From positions 1-15,064 of the forward strand of contig DASPXE010000102.1 in the NCBI GenBank assembly GCA_035637455.1: DNA of 15,064 nt, read 5' to 3'. This document shows, piece after piece, positions 8,158 through 15,064 of the stretch; the stretch's first letter is position 1; the number at the start of each line of letters is the position of its first letter. A model generated the notes under the pieces. The model saw only the letters and a program-made list of their open reading frames with translations, was not told where the DNA came from and did not search any database. Made by a program: the position numbers and the translations under genes. This DNA comes from 20CM-4-69-16 sp035637455 (GTDB taxonomy: Bacteria; Gemmatimonadota; Gemmatimonadetes; Gemmatimonadales; GWC2-71-9).

Positions 8158-8847
8158 ATGTATCGCCGGCTCGACGGCGCGCATATCGTGGAAACCCTCG
8201 ACCGGGTGCAGCGGCGGATCGAGGAACGGTTTCCGGGCTCGGGGCTGAGTCAGGTTAGCGGGGAGCTGCTCGCCGTCGCCCGGGACGCGATTGGTCGCGC
8301 CGTCGATCTGAGCCGGCCCAATCTCCCGCTGCGCATCGCGTCGGGGCTGGTGATCGCGCTGATGGTGGCGCTGGGTGTCGGGGCGCTCCTGAGCCTCAAG
8401 CTGTCGGCGGACCCGCGGACGCTGACAGACCTGATGCAGTCACAAGCCATCCAGAATTTCGTCTTCCTCGGGGTGGCGGTGGTGTTTCTCGCCACGGTGG
8501 ACACCCGCCTGAAACGCGGGCGCGCGCTCAAGGCGCTGCACGAGCTGCGCAGCATCGCGCACGTGGTGGACATGCACCAGCTGGCCAAGGCCCCGAACGA
8601 GTTTCTCCCCGGCCGGGAGGAGATTCAGGTGACGCCGGACCGCCGCATGGCCCGCGCCGACTTGGCCCGCTACCTGGATTACTGCACCGACCTGCTGTCG
8701 CTCACGAGCAAAGTAGCGGCGCTGTACGTCAAGCACCTGCAAGATCCGGTCGTGCTGGAGGCCGTGAACGACCTGGAAAACCTCACCGCCGGACTGTCGC
8801 GCAAAATCTGGCAGAAGATCACGATCCTCGACACAGCGACTCGATGA
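8158..8847 (+). CDS. conserved membrane-anchored protein of unknown function
   Basis: A 229-residue protein without a family name I can give. Residues 1-55 are amphipathic and charged. Two hydrophobic helices follow (about 57-81 and 98-115). A 110-residue, mostly helical cytosolic tail comes next, with RSIAHVVDMHQLAKAP near 131, YLDYCTDLLSLTSKVAALY near 172 and LENLTAGLSRKIWQKITIL near 206. The tail has a strongly conserved look and may bind a partner or ligand, but no catalytic motif is visible. The ATG has AAGGGAG at 8138-8144, a rather long 13 bases upstream. It begins 44 bases after the YfcC-type gene and could share its transcript. Confidence 0.78.
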   Translation: MYRRLDGAHIVETLDRVQRRIEERFPGSGLSQVSGELLAVARDAIGRAVDLSRPNLPLRIASGLVIALMVALGVGALLSLKLSADPRTLTDLMQSQAIQNFVFLGVAVVFLATVDTRLKRGRALKALHELRSIAHVVDMHQLAKAPNEFLPGREEIQVTPDRRMARADLARYLDYCTDLLSLTSKVAALYVKHLQDPVVLEAVNDLENLTAGLSRKIWQKITILDTATR

Positions 8848-8861
8848 ATGGGAAAATGAGT

Positions 8862-8879
8862 CGCGATCGGCGGATCGCG
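8862..8879. other. perfect 7-bp hairpin between convergent genes
   Basis: CGCGATC (8862-8868) and GATCGCG (8873-8879) pair perfectly around a 4-base loop, 15 bases after the stop at 8847. No T-run follows on either strand, so it is not a classical terminator; it may still mark 3' ends where plus- and minus-strand transcripts converge. Confidence 0.35.
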
Positions 8880-8917
8880 CTGCGGGGCAGATCCAGCTCC
8901 TGAAACGCTTGCAGCGC

Positions 8918-8935
8918 GGGTGAGGCGACTCACCC
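8918..8935. other. perfect 7-bp hairpin with GNRA-like loop overlapping the hslR stop
   Basis: GGGTGAG (8918-8924) pairs with CTCACCC (8929-8935) around a GCGA loop. The stop codon of the minus-strand S4 gene (8932-8930) is inside the stem. There is no T-run. It could stabilise the 3' end of the minus-strand mRNA. Confidence 0.35.
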
Positions 8936-9313
8936 ACCCCTGAGCTTCTCGATCTCGCGGCGGTCCTTCTTGGTGGGTCTGCCTTTGCCTTGATAGCGCA
9001 AGGACGGCGCCAGCTTGAGCTGCTCGGCGAGCCGCTCGCGCAGTCGCTTCCCTTCCGGCGCTTCGTCGTACAGGGCGGCCGCGAGGCGCGGCGGCCCGCG
9101 CTGCTCAGCGAGGCCGCGCACCGTGACGCGGTATTCGAACGGGCTCTTGCGGATGCGCAGCTCGTCACCGGGGGCCACCGGCTTCGCGCGCTTGGCGCGC
9201 GCCCCGTTTACATCGACCTTGCCGCCATCGATGGCTGCGGCTGCTTGCGCTCGCGTCTTGAAGAAGCGCGCGGCCCAGAGCCAGGTGTCGAGGCGAACGG
9301 CACCGTCAGCCAT
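8930..9313 (-). CDS. hslR: HslR-like S4-domain RNA-binding protein (Hsp15 family)
   Basis: A 127-residue basic protein. Residues about 7-50 are an S4 RNA-binding domain in the Hsp15 form: VRLDTWLWAARFFKTRAQA, then GGKVDVNGARAKRAKPV and the GDELRI strand. The tail is rich in lysine and arginine (GKGRPTKKDRREIEKL), as in HslR. By family knowledge it binds free 50S subunits carrying a nascent chain and helps recycle stalled ribosomes. The ATG shares one base with the stop of the short four-helix-bundle frame (TGATG). No good Shine-Dalgarno is visible, because the upstream bases are heptamer repeat. The usual family protein begins at about residue 7 here, so the first residues (MADGA) may be repeat-derived. 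Confidence 0.85.
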   Translation of the reverse strand: MADGAVRLDTWLWAARFFKTRAQAAAAIDGGKVDVNGARAKRAKPVAPGDELRIRKSPFEYRVTVRGLAEQRGPPRLAAALYDEAPEGKRLRERLAEQLKLAPSLRYQGKGRPTKKDRREIEKLRGG

Positions 9314-9333
9314 CAGCTGTCAGCTCTCAGCTT
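9306..9333. repeat. tandem 7-base repeat array, left end of the cassette
   Basis: Four consecutive heptamers: TCAGCCA (9306-9312), TCAGCTG, TCAGCTC and TCAGCTT (9327-9333), followed by TCGCAGC. On the minus strand this is an AGCTGA-type repeat that encodes the last residues of the four-helix-bundle frame, its stop codon and the start codon of hslR. Confidence 0.75.
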
Positions 9334-9498
9334 TCGCAGCAAGCTGGCGATCATGCGCTTGACCTGGACCAGTTCCGAGTTCAATCGCATATGAGTCGCA
9401 AGGTCGAGGAATTTGAGGTCGGCCGACAAGAGGAGATGATACTCGGCCTCACTCGCTGAGCCTCGGGCGATGTCGAGAAACCGTGCAAAACGATTCAT
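9313..9498 (-). pseudogene. truncated four-helix-bundle protein (23S rRNA intervening-sequence type)
   Basis: A 61-residue frame whose sequence (FARFLDIARGSASEAEYHLL, then the LLSADLKFLD region) matches the C-terminal half of the four-helix-bundle family found in 23S rRNA intervening sequences and related to the Avd accessory protein of diversity-generating retroelements. Family members are usually about 115-125 residues. The first helix and the conserved stretch around SIPxNIAEG are absent: upstream of the ATG the sequence runs straight into repeat DNA, and the in-frame translation (RPSACTVRTRAA) is unlike the family. The Shine-Dalgarno is weak. GC is about 55% by hand count of 9341-9500, against about 73% in 9001-9060. 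It is probably a decayed cassette gene; a short functional protein cannot be excluded. Confidence 0.7.
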
Positions 9499-9518
9499 CG
9501 CCGCTCGCGTCCGAACCG

Positions 9519-9546
9519 TGCACGCTGAAGGCCGAAAGTCGAAAGC
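9519..9546. repeat. tandem 7-base repeat array, right end of the cassette
   Basis: Heptamer-spaced units TGCACGC (9519-9525), TGAAGGC, CGAAAGT and CGAAAGC (9540-9546). Read on the minus strand they are pyrimidine-rich (GCTTTCG, ACTTTCG, GCCTTCA), resembling the left array on the plus strand, which contains GCTTTCG at 9330-9336. The two arrays therefore form an imperfect inverted pair around the four-helix-bundle remnant. Confidence 0.6.
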
Positions 9547-9551
9547 GCCCT

Positions 9552-10637
9552 TCAGGATTCGCGCCGCTGCAATGTAACGCCTCCGGAGCCGGTCTCGATC
9601 TTCACGCGCCCCTTCCCGTCCCCGATCTCCCCCACGACGTGGTCCCGCTCGAGCCGCGTCGTGCGGATCGAGACGCCGCGCAGCTCGATGCCGCCGCTCC
9701 CCGTCTCGATGTCGACGTGCGCCCCGAACTGCGGCGGCACCTCGATGGTGACGTCGCCCGAGCCCGTGTCGACGTACAACGATTCGGTATCGGCGAGCAG
9801 CTCCAGGCGCACGTTGCCGCTCCCGGTGTCGATGTTCGCGTCGGGTGCCTTGACCCCCGAGGCGGTCACGTTCCCCGAGCCCGTGGCCACCTTGAGCACG
9901 TCCACCTCCACCCGCTCGGCGCTGACGTCCCCCGACCCGGTGTCGAGCTTCAGCTGCCGGCCGCGCGCCCCGGTCACGATCACGTTGCCCGAGCCGGTGT
10001 CGAGGCTCACGTCCCCCTCGGCGTCGCCGACCTTCACGTCCCCCGATCCCGTGTCGACGTGGAGCGAGCCCTTGGTGTGATCGACCGTCACGTTCGCGGC
10101 CGAGACGTCCACTTGCAGGTCCCCGTCGACGTTCGACACGAACACGCGCCCCACCGCGAGGTAGACGGCCACCCGCTTCCCTACCGGCAGCGCGACCCGC
10201 AGGTCGGCGTGGGCGTCCAGCCCGCGCCCGGAGCCGGAGATCCGCACCCGATGGCCCGCGCCCATCATGCGGTGTGCCTCGCGGTCGCGGTCGTTGAAGG
10301 TGCCGTCGTCAGCCACGTCGAGCGTGGTGTTCCCGTCGAACTCGAGGTCATGATACACGATGTCGTCACCGGGATAAATGACGCGCAGCGTCTCGCGGCC
10401 GCGCACAGGACCCGTGTCGACGCGGAGCTTTGCCGCGTCGCGCCCGCCCCGGGTGAGCTCTACGACGACCCCGGAACCGGATCCCCCCTCGACCCGCATC
10501 ACGCCGACCAGATTGTAGATCGCGATGTTGCCGCCGGCGATGGTATGCCGCTCGGGTTGCTGGGGGACGGCGGGACGGGGGCTCGCCAGCAGCGCGCCGA
10601 GCGCGATCACGGGAAGGGCCAGCCTGGATGCCTGCAT
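9552..10637 (-). CDS. DUF4097 family beta-strand repeat protein, exported
   Basis: 361 residues with a signal peptide (MQASRLALPVIALGALLASP, then RPAVPQQ), so probably periplasmic or surface-located. Most of the protein is a ladder of about 18-21-residue repeats centred on xxxDTGSGDVxV. Eight clear copies run from about residue 200 to the C-terminus, last in KIETGSGGVTL, which suggests a right-handed parallel beta-helix or beta-solenoid as in DUF4097 (putative adhesin) proteins. No enzyme motif is visible and the function is unknown. The start is secure: AGGAGG (10648-10643, minus strand) lies 5 bases before the ATG. It is divergent from the nfeD-like gene and stops 6 bases before the cassette repeat. 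Confidence 0.87.
   Translation of the reverse strand: MQASRLALPVIALGALLASPRPAVPQQPERHTIAGGNIAIYNLVGVMRVEGGSGSGVVVELTRGGRDAAKLRVDTGPVRGRETLRVIYPGDDIVYHDLEFDGNTTLDVADDGTFNDRDREAHRMMGAGHRVRISGSGRGLDAHADLRVALPVGKRVAVYLAVGRVFVSNVDGDLQVDVSAANVTVDHTKGSLHVDTGSGDVKVGDAEGDVSLDTGSGNVIVTGARGRQLKLDTGSGDVSAERVEVDVLKVATGSGNVTASGVKAPDANIDTGSGNVRLELLADTESLYVDTGSGDVTIEVPPQFGAHVDIETGSGGIELRGVSIRTTRLERDHVVGEIGDGKGRVKIETGSGGVTLQRRES
9577..10048 (-). repeat. in-gene tandem repeat, period about 54-63 bp
   Basis: The DNA encoding the TGSG ladder repeats with equivalent points at about 9577, 9688, 9751, 9811, 9868, 9925, 9982 and 10036. The 57-60-bp spacing is very regular in the middle, and the core (plus strand acgt..cccga.cc.gtgtcga) is also conserved at the nucleotide level. 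This suggests growth by internal duplication. Confidence 0.7.
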
Positions 10638-10661
10638 GGAAGCCTCCTGCGGCGATGAGGG

Positions 10662-10690
10662 ATCGTACGGCCGGGGTGAGAAGACGTTTC
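10662..10690 (-). promoter_or_regulatory. candidate promoter for the DUF4097 gene
   Basis: On the minus strand GAAACG (10690-10685), 17 bases, TACGAT (10667-10662) lies 24 bases before the ATG. The -10 is fair for sigma70. The GAAAC-type -35 would also suit an ECF (envelope-stress) sigma factor. Weak evidence by eye only. Confidence 0.27.
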
Positions 10691-10704
10691 GGGCGCAACC
10701 ACCC

Positions 10705-11217
10705 ATGGTGTTGGATAGCCCGGACCCTGCAAAGGTTGCGGGTCGCTGGCGCGCCGCCGGCGCGGTAATTTCCAGCACCGTGCACGAATGGCAAGTCTGG
10801 CTCGTCGCCGCGCTGCTCCTGTGCGTCGCCGAGATGCTGGCGCCAGGGTTCTGGCTGCTGAGCGTGGCGGTGGGGTGTGTGCTGGCGGGCGTCGTTTCGC
10901 TCGTGGTGCCGGGGTTCCTGGCACCGGTCCTGAGCTTCGCGGCCGGGACGCTGCTCTCGCTGGTCGGCGTGCGTCCCTTCCTGCTCCGGCACATCCACCC
11001 CCCGTCGCACGAGATCAAGACCAACGTGGACGCCCTGGTGGGGCGGGTGGGCGTCGTCTCCGAGCGGATCGACCCCAGCACCGGCCGGGGCCGGGTCGTG
11101 GTGGAGGGGGAGGATTGGCGCGGCACGTCGCTCATGGACACGGTGCTCGAGCCGGGCACGCGCGTGATGGTGGTACGGGTCGAAGGCACGACGCTGTACG
11201 TGGACAAGGAGACCTGA
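10705..11217 (+). CDS. nfeD: NfeD family membrane protein
   Basis: 170 residues from ATG 10705. The part after GTG 10780 (HEWQVWLVAALLLCVAEMLA) is where short NfeD proteins normally begin, so a 145-residue product from that GTG is equally possible; neither start has a good Shine-Dalgarno. Three or so hydrophobic helices are followed by a soluble OB-fold domain (ALVGRVGVVSERIDP, then GRGRVVVEGEDWRG, then PGTRVMVVRVEGTTLYV), the classic short NfeD layout without the ClpP-like protease domain. By family knowledge NfeD partners SPFH/stomatin proteins in membrane microdomains. Here the SPFH gene follows after a single base, as expected. Confidence 0.87.
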   Translation: MVLDSPDPAKVAGRWRAAGAVISSTVHEWQVWLVAALLLCVAEMLAPGFWLLSVAVGCVLAGVVSLVVPGFLAPVLSFAAGTLLSLVGVRPFLLRHIHPPSHEIKTNVDALVGRVGVVSERIDPSTGRGRVVVEGEDWRGTSLMDTVLEPGTRVMVVRVEGTTLYVDKET

Positions 11218-11218
11218 G

Positions 11219-12229
11219 ATGGACAACATCGGCTCGTTCATCGTCCCGGCGGCGATCGCGCTGCTCGCGATCTCGATCGTCGCCAAGGGGATCCGCATCG
11301 TCCAGCAGGCCCAGACGATGATCATCGAGCGGCTGGGCAAGTACCACCGCACCCTGTCCTCTGGCGTCAACCTGATCATCCCGCTCATCGACAAGCCGCG
11401 GGCGATCGACTGGCACCAGGTGATCGTCACGCCAGCGGGGGACTCGTTCGCGCGCCATTTCCGCACCGACAAGATCGACTTGCGCGAGACCGTGTACGTG
11501 TTCCCGCGCCAGAACGTGATCACGAAAGACAACGTGGTCGTGGAGATCGACGCGCTGATCTACTCCCAGATCACCGACCCGGTGCGCGCGACGTACGAGA
11601 TCGCCAACCTGCCGGACGCGATCGAGAAGCTGACGCAGACCACGCTGCGGAACGTGATCGGCGAGATGGAGCTGGACCACGTGCTCTCCTCGCGCGACAC
11701 CATCAACGCCAAGCTGCGCGAGATTCTGGACGAGGCGACGCACAAGTGGGGCGCGAAAGTCAGTCGCGTCGAGCTCAAGGACATCAACCCGCCCCGCGAC
11801 ATCCGCGACGCCATGGAGAAGCAGATGCGCGCCGAGCGCGACCGGCGCGCCGCGATCCTCACCGCCGAGGCGGAGAAGCAGTCGCGCATCCTCCAGGCCG
11901 AAGGCATCCGGCAGTCGGAGATCAACCAGGCGGAGGGCCAGAAGCAAGCGAAGATCCTCGCGGCCGAGGCCGAGGCCAACGCCCGCCTGAAAGTCGCCGA
12001 AGCGGAAGCCCAGGCGATCGAGCGCATCACGAGCGCTATCAAGGGAACCGGCGGCGACCCGGCGCGGTACTTGATCGCGATCCGCTACATCGAGGCGCTC
12101 AAGGACATGGTCACGAGCCCGCAGAGCAACAAGGTCATCTACCTGCCGTACGAGGCGACGGGGGTGCTCTCGTCGCTCGGAGGAATCCGAGAGATGCTCG
12201 CGGGCACAACGCCGGAGCGAAAGACATGA
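11219..12229 (+). CDS. SPFH/Band 7 (stomatin/QmcA-like) membrane protein
   Basis: 336 residues. One N-terminal membrane segment (about 6-23, FIVPAAIALLAISIVAKGI) is followed by the Band 7 domain (about 24-190: QTMIIERLGKYHRTLSSGVN, then TQTTLRNVIGEMELDHVLSS). A long alanine/glutamate/glutamine-rich coiled coil covers about 190-265 (AEAEKQSRILQAEGIRQSEI and similar). The C-terminal stretch YLIAIRYIEALKDM precedes a conserved YLPYEATGV. By family knowledge such proteins oligomerise into membrane rings that scaffold or control proteases. AAGGAG at 11206-11211 gives a good ribosome site. Its stop overlaps the next start (ATGA), so nfeD, this gene and the dehydrogenase are translationally linked. 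Confidence 0.92.
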   Translation: MDNIGSFIVPAAIALLAISIVAKGIRIVQQAQTMIIERLGKYHRTLSSGVNLIIPLIDKPRAIDWHQVIVTPAGDSFARHFRTDKIDLRETVYVFPRQNVITKDNVVVEIDALIYSQITDPVRATYEIANLPDAIEKLTQTTLRNVIGEMELDHVLSSRDTINAKLREILDEATHKWGAKVSRVELKDINPPRDIRDAMEKQMRAERDRRAAILTAEAEKQSRILQAEGIRQSEINQAEGQKQAKILAAEAEANARLKVAEAEAQAIERITSAIKGTGGDPARYLIAIRYIEALKDMVTSPQSNKVIYLPYEATGVLSSLGGIREMLAGTTPERKT

Positions 12230-13515
12230 GATTGGGAACGGATGCGGCGCTGTGGCGGTCAGCCGGCCTGGCAGTCGCTGCCTTCCTGATCGCCGGTCCG
12301 CCCGACCGCCCGACCGCCGCCTTGCCTTCCTGCGATCCCGACAACGGAGGCATCACGCTCCCCGAGGGATTCTGCGCCGTCGTCGTAGCCGACCAGGTGG
12401 GCCGCGCGCGCCACCTCGCCGTGGCGCCCAACGGCGACATCTTCGTCGCGCTCGAGGACGGGCGCGGCGCGGGAGCGAAAGGCGGCGTCCTCGCCCTGCG
12501 CGACACGAGCGGCGACGGCAAGACCGACGTGCGGGAGACCGCCGGCACCGCGGGCGGCACGGGCGTCGCGTTGAGCAAGGGCGCGCTGTACTTCAGCACC
12601 GCCACCACGGTGTATCGGTTCGCGCTTCCCACCGGACGGCTGAAGCCGGTGGGCGAGCCGAGCGTGATCGTAAAGGACCTTCCCGGGGGTGGGCACAACG
12701 CGCGCAATCTGGCGCTCTCGGCCGACGGCAAGACGGTGTTCGTCAACGTCGGCTCGCCCTCGAATGTGTGTCAGGTCACCGACCGCTCGAACGAATCGCC
12801 GGGCAAGGACCCGTGTCCCGAGCTCGCCACGCGGGCGGGGATCTGGCGCTTCGACGCGAATAAGCAGGACCAGACCGAGGAGAGCGGGACGCACTACGCC
12901 ACCGGGATTCGCAACGCCGTGGGGATGGTCGTGGCCCCGGACGGCCAGCTGTGGTCCACCCAGCACGGCCGCGACCAGCTGTTTCAGAACTGGCCCAAGC
13001 TTTTCACCGCCGAGCAGAGCGCCGAAAAGCCGTCGGAGGAGCTGCTGCAAGTGAACCAGGGCGATGACTTCGGCTGGCCGTATTGCTATCACGACCTGGA
13101 GCTCGGTCACCTCGTGCTCGCGCCGGAGTACGGCGGCGATGGTAAGGAGGTGGGGCGGTGCGCGCAGAAGAAGGAGCCGGCGGTCGCGTTCCCCGGCCAT
13201 TGGGCGCCGGATGGCCTGATGTTCTACACCGGCTCGCAGTTCCCCGCCGCCTACTCGGGCGGCGCGTTCATCGCGTTTCACGGCTCCTGGAATCGGGCTC
13301 CGCTGCCGCAAGCAGGGTACCGCGTCGTGTTCGTGCCGTTCAAGGGGGGCAAGCCGGTGGGGACCTATCAAACGTTTGCCGACGGCTTCTGGCACGAGAA
13401 CGGCGCCGGCCCGCAGCACCGCCCGGTGGGCCTGGCGCAGGGACCCGACGGATCGCTGTACGTCACCGACGACGCGGCGGGGACGATCTGGCGGATCATG
13501 TACAAAGGCCGGTGA
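12226..13515 (+). CDS. PQQ-type sugar (sorbosone-like) dehydrogenase, exported
   Basis: 429 residues with a signal-peptide-like start (LAVAAFLIAGPPDRPTAAL), so probably periplasmic. The rest is a six-bladed beta-propeller of the soluble glucose/sorbosone dehydrogenase family: LPEGFCAVVVADQVGRARHL, GGGHNARNLALS near 156, YATGIRNAVGM near 223, QHGRDQLFQNWP near 245, DDFGWPYCYHD near 280, and FPGHWAPDGLMFYTG then AFIAFHGSWNRAP near 325-360. By family knowledge it would oxidise a sugar, aldose or sugar aldehyde using PQQ; the substrate is unknown. No CxxCH heme motif is present, so electrons must go to a separate acceptor, not seen here. The ATG start overlaps the SPFH stop by 4 bases. No PQQ biosynthesis gene lies in the window. 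Confidence 0.88.
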   Translation: MRLGTDAALWRSAGLAVAAFLIAGPPDRPTAALPSCDPDNGGITLPEGFCAVVVADQVGRARHLAVAPNGDIFVALEDGRGAGAKGGVLALRDTSGDGKTDVRETAGTAGGTGVALSKGALYFSTATTVYRFALPTGRLKPVGEPSVIVKDLPGGGHNARNLALSADGKTVFVNVGSPSNVCQVTDRSNESPGKDPCPELATRAGIWRFDANKQDQTEESGTHYATGIRNAVGMVVAPDGQLWSTQHGRDQLFQNWPKLFTAEQSAEKPSEELLQVNQGDDFGWPYCYHDLELGHLVLAPEYGGDGKEVGRCAQKKEPAVAFPGHWAPDGLMFYTGSQFPAAYSGGAFIAFHGSWNRAPLPQAGYRVVFVPFKGGKPVGTYQTFADGFWHENGAGPQHRPVGLAQGPDGSLYVTDDAAGTIWRIMYKGR

Positions 13516-13550
13516 AACGGCGGGTGAACGACCGGGGAAGGGGGACGCGC

Positions 13551-13958
13551 GTGGCGGGTTACTCGCCGCGGTCGCTCGTCGACAAGCTCGGGATCAAGCC
13601 GGGAACCGCGATCGCGATCCGCAATCCGCCCCGGGGCTACGAGCGAACGCTGGGGAAGCTGCCCCCGCAGGTGATTCGGGAAGCCAGCGCCACCGGCCCG
13701 CTCGATTTCATCCAGTTCTTCACGAAGGAGAAGCGGGAGCTCGAGCGAAAGTTCGCCGCGTTGGCGCGCGCGCTCGCTCCCGCCGGCATGCTGTGGATCT
13801 CTTGGCCCAAGCAATCGTCCGGCGTGGCGACCGACCTTTCCGAAGACGTCATCCGGGCGATCGGCCTGGCCCACGGGCTCGTGGACGTCAAGGTCGCCGC
13901 GGTGGACGACGTGTGGTCGGGGCTCAAATTCGTTCGCCGGTTGAAGGATCGCAGCTAG
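13551..13958 (+). CDS. DUF3052 family protein
   Basis: 135 residues, soluble. It begins AGYSPRSLVDKLGIKPGTAI, contains GPLDFIQFFTKEKRELERKF near 57, WISWPKQSSG near 84 and a DVKVAAVDDVWSGLKFV ending; these fit the DUF3052 family, whose function is unknown. GTG 13551 is chosen because a purine-rich Shine-Dalgarno (13535-13546) sits just before it and family proteins begin with the same AGYS motif. GTG at 13512 (overlapping the previous stop) or 13524 would add 9-13 basic residues. It lies 35 bases after the dehydrogenase and 12 bases before the acyl-CoA dehydrogenase gene, so it is probably co-transcribed. Confidence 0.83.
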   Translation: MAGYSPRSLVDKLGIKPGTAIAIRNPPRGYERTLGKLPPQVIREASATGPLDFIQFFTKEKRELERKFAALARALAPAGMLWISWPKQSSGVATDLSEDVIRAIGLAHGLVDVKVAAVDDVWSGLKFVRRLKDRS

Positions 13959-13970
13959 ATTGGCTCAATC

Positions 13971-15064
<1,094 letters not shown>

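Noticed and set aside
9313..9498. Diversity-generating retroelement accessory gene (Avd)
   Set aside because: The family is related, but the window has no reverse transcriptase, template repeat or variable repeat, and the gene is truncated.
9577..10048. CRISPR-like array
   Set aside because: The repeats are in frame inside a protein gene, degenerate and translate to a TGSG beta-ladder.
12226..13515. Heme-containing (quinohemoprotein) dehydrogenase
   Set aside because: No CxxCH motif is present; cysteines in WPYCYHD and VCQV do not form one.

Overview
The window is about 15 kb of GC-rich bacterial chromosome with densely packed, mostly housekeeping genes. Many junctions are 4-base overlaps or nearly touch, GTG starts are common, and G/C dominates third codon positions. 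The gene set would fit a Gemmatimonadota-like or other high-GC soil or sediment bacterium: a fused homocysteine methyltransferase/MTHFR, a paired M16 peptidase, a DUF4097 beta-repeat protein and a sorbosone-dehydrogenase-type enzyme. That placement is inference from gene style; no rRNA or marker gene is present.

Layout. (1) 1-132: probable tail of an upstream gene and a strong GC hairpin followed by T's, then a bifunctional homocysteine S-methyltransferase/methylenetetrahydrofolate reductase (133-1971, +). (2) 2204-4893 (+): two overlapping M16 peptidase genes; the first keeps the zinc site, the second has lost it, as in two-subunit bacterial M16 proteases. (3) 4956-8113 (+): a small DUF1761 membrane protein, an APC-family amino-acid permease and a YfcC-family carrier, the last two overlapping by 4 bases. 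(4) 8158-8847 (+): a membrane-anchored protein of unknown function. (5) 8930-10637 (-): a minus-strand island. In its reading direction it holds a signal-peptide DUF4097 beta-repeat protein, a truncated four-helix-bundle (23S rRNA intervening-sequence type) gene flanked by heptanucleotide repeats, and an HslR-like S4 RNA-binding protein whose start codon lies in the repeat. (6) 10705-15064 (+): NfeD-like protein, SPFH/stomatin protein, PQQ-type sugar dehydrogenase, DUF3052 protein and an acyl-CoA dehydrogenase cut by the window end, all tightly spaced and probably one transcript at least through the dehydrogenase.

How the genes relate. The first gene links one-carbon metabolism to methionine synthesis. 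The M16 pair is probably an exported or periplasmic peptidase complex. The two carriers probably move amino acids. The NfeD/SPFH pair is a known membrane-quality module, here joined to an oxidative enzyme gene. I see no phage, CRISPR, toxin-antitoxin, secretion or defence system. The least ordinary object is the roughly 240-bp, lower-GC cassette at 9306-9546: a remnant four-helix-bundle gene between inverted arrays of 7-base repeats, apparently inserted between two ordinary genes and now supplying the start region of hslR.
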